DNA of 8,140 bases, from contig JAEUMX010000018.1 in assembly GCA_016791285.1 (NCBI GenBank), positions 1 through 8,140 on the forward strand, read 5' to 3'. The notes beneath the pieces are model-generated. The model worked only from the letters and a program-made list of their open reading frames with translations, made no database searches and was not told the DNA's origin. A program made the translations under genes and the position numbers. The DNA comes from Burkholderiales bacterium (GTDB taxonomy: Bacteria > Pseudomonadota > Gammaproteobacteria > Burkholderiales > JAEUMW01). This document shows, in pieces, positions 6,354-8,140 of the stretch (position 1 is its first letter; each line of letters opens with the position of its first letter).

Positions 6354-6838
6354 CACTTGACCCTCCCGATCCGTGCGAGCACGTCCCACACCGAGACAAT
6401 CCCGATCAGCCTGCCATCCTCGACGACGGGCAGGAGATTGCGCTGGCGGTGGAGGAAGAGCATGGCGTTCATGAGCGGCGTATCCGGGCTCAGCACCGGA
6501 ACGGTTGGGTCGATGTGCAGGCTCACGGGATCGTTCGCGACTGCGTCGATACGCTCCTGCAACTGGGCGAGCGTATCCTGGATGAATCCCACCTGCAGCA
6601 GATGGCTCATCGGATGTTTTTCGTCCTCGTGAGAGAGGACTCTCGGCATGGCGAGTCCGATCAGGCGGCTGCGCGGCAGCATGCCGACATAGGTCTGGTC
6701 GGCCTCGACCACGGGGAGTGACGGCAGCTTGTGCTGCACGATGGCCTGAAGCCCCGAGAGGATCGTGTCGGTGGGCTTCAGGACGGCAGGAGGTGCCGAC
6801 ATGATCGAGCGGCACGACGCATCGGAGTGCTGGTTCAT
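6353..6838 (-). CDS. stand-alone tandem CBS-domain protein
   Basis: A 161-residue soluble protein made of little more than two CBS domains. The first covers about residues 11-62 (SIMSAPPAVLKPTDTI to LPVVEADQTYVGMLPRSRLIG), the second about 103-157 (DPVSLHIDPTVPVLSPDTPL to LLPVVEDGRLIGIVSVWDVLARI). The paired LPVVE-x-G motifs are the family hallmark. CBS pairs usually bind adenosine nucleotides or sense ionic strength and gate a partner. The partner here is very probably the NhaD-family transporter, whose ATG overlaps this gene's stop. The ATG at 6838 is preceded by GAGGGGAG on the coding strand. The ligand cannot be read from sequence. The insert between the domains (about 63-102, with LSHEDEKHPMSHL) is somewhat longer than in minimal CBS pairs. 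Confidence 0.88.
   Translation of the reverse strand: MNQHSDASCRSIMSAPPAVLKPTDTILSGLQAIVQHKLPSLPVVEADQTYVGMLPRSRLIGLAMPRVLSHEDEKHPMSHLLQVGFIQDTLAQLQERIDAVANDPVSLHIDPTVPVLSPDTPLMNAMLFLHRQRNLLPVVEDGRLIGIVSVWDVLARIGRVK
6361..6367 (-). promoter_or_regulatory. ribosome-binding site of the transporter, inside the CBS gene
   Basis: On the - strand GGGAGGG lies 7 bases before the ATG at 6353, within the last codons of the CBS gene. It decides the transporter start and, with the TGATG overlap, points to coupled translation. Confidence 0.8.
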
Positions 6839-7086
6839 GATCTCCCCTCGAGACGAAGAGTCCGTAGCCGGAATCTCTCCTCTCTAGCCTTGCTTGTTCT
6901 GTTATGTGTGCAGCCGCGCTGGTGGAGACGGGTCGAAGACCGATCGGATCAGGGCAAGGAACTGCCCCCTGCAGCGATCGTCGAGTCAACAACCTCCCCG
7001 CCATCCGAACCGTACCATGCCTGCCCGGTTGGCTCAAGGCGTGCAGCGTCCGGCGCGAGGCCGATGCTGCAGATCTGAGGGATTCT
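6839..7086 (-). other. leader region between the OadG-like and CBS genes
   Basis: These 248 bases hold no gene I can support. On the - strand, moving toward the CBS gene, there is an imperfect hairpin at 7042-7071 (TGCAGC/GCTGCA arms). A second sits at 6857-6878 (TCCG/CGGA and AGAG/CTCT arms, two-base bulge, GCTA loop). Finally, a four-base pairing (6850-6853 with 6841-6844) could mask the ribosome-binding site of the CBS gene. A weak promoter candidate is TTGAGC, 17 bases, TACGGT. I do not recognise a known riboswitch. Confidence 0.4.
7042..7071 (-). terminator. imperfect hairpin after the OadG-like gene
   Basis: Six outer pairs (TGCAGC with GCTGCA) and five inner pairs with one bulge close a five-base loop, 15 bases beyond the stop of the OadG-like gene. 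No U-run follows, so termination, attenuation or mere chance in GC-rich DNA are all open. Confidence 0.35.
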
Positions 7087-7437
7087 TTAGTGTTTGGTGT
7101 ATGGGGAATGAGACGTGTGATGTGCGAGGCGCGCCTCCGTCAACCATTCAGCGTGACGGTGTGCCGGCTCGATGCTGACGATTCGATATGCGCTTCCCAT
7201 CGTCGCGTACACTGCCGCGGCGATCACGGCGATGTGAGCCTCCGTCTCCGCATCGGCAACCTGAGCATGTCGGACGACCTCGGGCTTTGCCTTGACGCGC
7301 GTGGTGCCGATGCGGTTGATGAGCGGGAACATGGCAAGCACGACGCCGATTCCCGAGATGATGATGAAGCTCAGAAAGAAATCGATCACGCTCAGAATTA
7401 CAGCGCCCTGGAGGGTATCTGGAATGATCGGTTGCAT
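7087..7437 (-). CDS. OadG-like gamma subunit of a Na+-translocating decarboxylase
   Basis: A 116-residue protein with one N-terminal membrane helix (about 12-40, VILSVIDFFLSFIIISGIG) and a soluble tail. The tail carries AHIAVIAAAVYATMGSAYRIVSIEP (68-91) and then W-x5-RLAHHTSH (98-110), the pattern of OadG/decarboxylase gamma-type small subunits. In known pumps this subunit anchors the complex to the membrane and helps assemble the carboxyltransferase with the beta subunit. The start is taken as the ATG at 7437: the frame is open further upstream, but that part overlaps the beta-subunit gene and reads as arginine-rich nonsense. The ribosome-binding site is weak. It lies 37 bases after the beta-subunit stop and is clearly co-transcribed with it. 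The His-rich end could bind a metal, as proposed for Zn2+ in OadG. Family call good; partner substrate unknown. Confidence 0.78.
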   Translation of the reverse strand: MQPIIPDTLQGAVILSVIDFFLSFIIISGIGVVLAMFPLINRIGTTRVKAKPEVVRHAQVADAETEAHIAVIAAAVYATMGSAYRIVSIEPAHRHAEWLTEARLAHHTSHSPYTKH

Positions 7438-7474
7438 TCTTTGTCGGTCTCGTGTTGTCCGGTGCAGCGGGCGC

Positions 7475-8140
7475 TCAGTTGACGCCGAGCAGCGCGAGCA
7501 GGATCCCCCCTGATATCGCGGTGCCGAAGACGCCGGCCAGGTTGGGACCCATCGCATGGTAGATCAGGTAGTTGTTCGGGTTCTCCTCGTGCGCGACGAT
7601 ATGGGACACGCGCGCAGCGATCGGGACCGACGCGATTCCGGCCGACCCGATCAGCGGGTTGATCTTCTCCTTGAGGAACAGATTCATGATCTTTGCCGTG
7701 AGCACGCCCGACGCCGTACCGAAAACAAACGCAATCAGACCGAGTACGACGATCATCAGCGTCTCCAGATTCAGGAACTTGTCGGCTGCCATCGTGCCGC
7801 CGATCGCGACGGTGAGGATGATGATGATCACGTTCATGAATGGCCCGGCGGCAGTCTTTGCGAGGCGCTCGGTCACGCCGCACTCCTTCATGAGATTGCC
7901 CAGCATCAACATCGTGATGAGGGGCGCGACCGGCGGAAAGAACAGATTGACGATGATCGCGATCACGATGGGAAAGGCGATCTTCTCCACCTTGCTGACC
8001 TTGCGCAATTGGGCCATGCTGATCTGACGCTCCGCCTTCGTCGTGAGGAGGCGCATCACCGGCGGTTGTATCATCGGCATCAATGCCATGTAGGAGTAGG
8101 CCGCGACGGAGATCGGCCCGAGCAGGTGCGGCGCGAGCTT
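7475..8140 (-). CDS. Na+-translocating decarboxylase beta subunit (OadB/GcdB/MmdB family), C-terminal part
   Basis: The gene enters from beyond position 8140; 221 C-terminal residues plus TGA are visible and open from the first codon. It is an integral membrane protein with several hydrophobic helices and the family motifs SYMALMPMIQPPVM (16-29), FGTASGVLTAKIMN (140-153), NPLIGSAGIASVPIAARVS (161-179) and YHAMGPNLAGVFGTAISGG (194-212). The beta subunit couples decarboxylation of a carboxybiotin intermediate to Na+ export. The NPLIG-to-AAR segment aligns without gaps, from memory, to the Klebsiella OadB helix VIII with Asn373, Gly377, Ser382 and Arg389; the Ser382 position is Ala170 here, with Ser171 next to it. 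Substrate (oxaloacetate, glutaconyl-CoA, methylmalonyl-CoA or malonate) cannot be told because the alpha subunit is not in view. The ATG at 8089 is internal, not the start. Confidence 0.9.
   Translation of the reverse strand, partial: KLAPHLLGPISVAAYSYMALMPMIQPPVMRLLTTKAERQISMAQLRKVSKVEKIAFPIVIAIIVNLFFPPVAPLITMLMLGNLMKECGVTERLAKTAAGPFMNVIIIILTVAIGGTMAADKFLNLETLMIVVLGLIAFVFGTASGVLTAKIMNLFLKEKINPLIGSAGIASVPIAARVSHIVAHEENPNNYLIYHAMGPNLAGVFGTAISGGILLALLGVN

Noticed and set aside
4989..6632. 547-codon + strand frame opposite the transporter and CBS genes
   Set aside because: Its product is extremely rich in Asp, His, Arg and Glu, the antisense shadow of hydrophobic membrane-protein codons, and it runs across two well-supported - strand genes.
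6354..7037. N-terminal extension of the transporter frame to 7037
   Set aside because: The added residues are arginine-rich and overlap the CBS gene in another frame; the ATG at 6353 has a good ribosome-binding site.
7438..7557. N-terminal extension of the OadG-like frame to 7557
   Set aside because: It overlaps the end of the beta-subunit gene, and the extra residues do not resemble the family; the membrane helix begins soon after the ATG at 7437.

Overview
The window is GC-rich chromosomal DNA from a proteobacterium. A member of the Betaproteobacteria, perhaps near the Azoarcus/Thauera group (Rhodocyclales), is my best guess. That rests on base composition, the polyhydroxyalkanoate (PHA)-type enzymes and the sodium-bioenergetics genes; there is no rRNA or other marker to fix the taxonomy. 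No tRNA, rRNA, CRISPR array, transposase or integrase is visible.

Left part (1-2138, + strand): the last 55 codons of an alpha/beta hydrolase (ends at 170), then about 400 bases without a convincing gene. The first 100 of these are strikingly AT-rich and hold a good sigma70-like promoter (223-251) and repeated TGATAC motifs. Next comes a 495-residue PhaC-like protein (568-2055) with a Cys-Asp-His triad, and then a perfect GNRA-looped hairpin at 2077-2102.

Middle (2139-4772, - strand): a large 877-residue modular protein that converges on the PhaC-like gene. It has a type-2 poly(3-hydroxybutyrate) (PHB) depolymerase catalytic core with a complete Ser-Asp-His triad. In front is a roughly 240-residue module I do not recognise from depolymerases; its start looks like a winged-helix/phage-type domain. 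Behind the core are three near-identical 20-residue amphipathic repeats in low-complexity linkers and a C-terminal beta-rich module. No signal peptide is seen. An AT-rich intergenic region (4773-4933) lies upstream, followed by a perfect 22-bp inverted repeat that probably terminates the next transcription unit.

Right part (5019-8140, - strand), in transcription order: the C-terminal 221 residues of a sodium-translocating decarboxylase beta subunit (OadB/GcdB/MmdB family, truncated by the window edge), a 116-residue OadG-like gamma subunit, a 248-base gap, a 161-residue stand-alone two-CBS-domain protein, and a 444-residue ArsB/NhaD-family ion transporter. The last two overlap as TGATG and are almost certainly translationally coupled. 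Together these genes suggest a sodium circuit: a decarboxylation-driven Na+ pump next to a Na+/H+ antiporter-like carrier whose activity may be gated by the CBS protein.

The most unusual items are the modular depolymerase with its odd N-terminal fusion and triple repeat, the divergent PhaC-like enzyme facing it, and the CBS-transporter module beside a decarboxylase Na+ pump. None can be called a new system from sequence alone.
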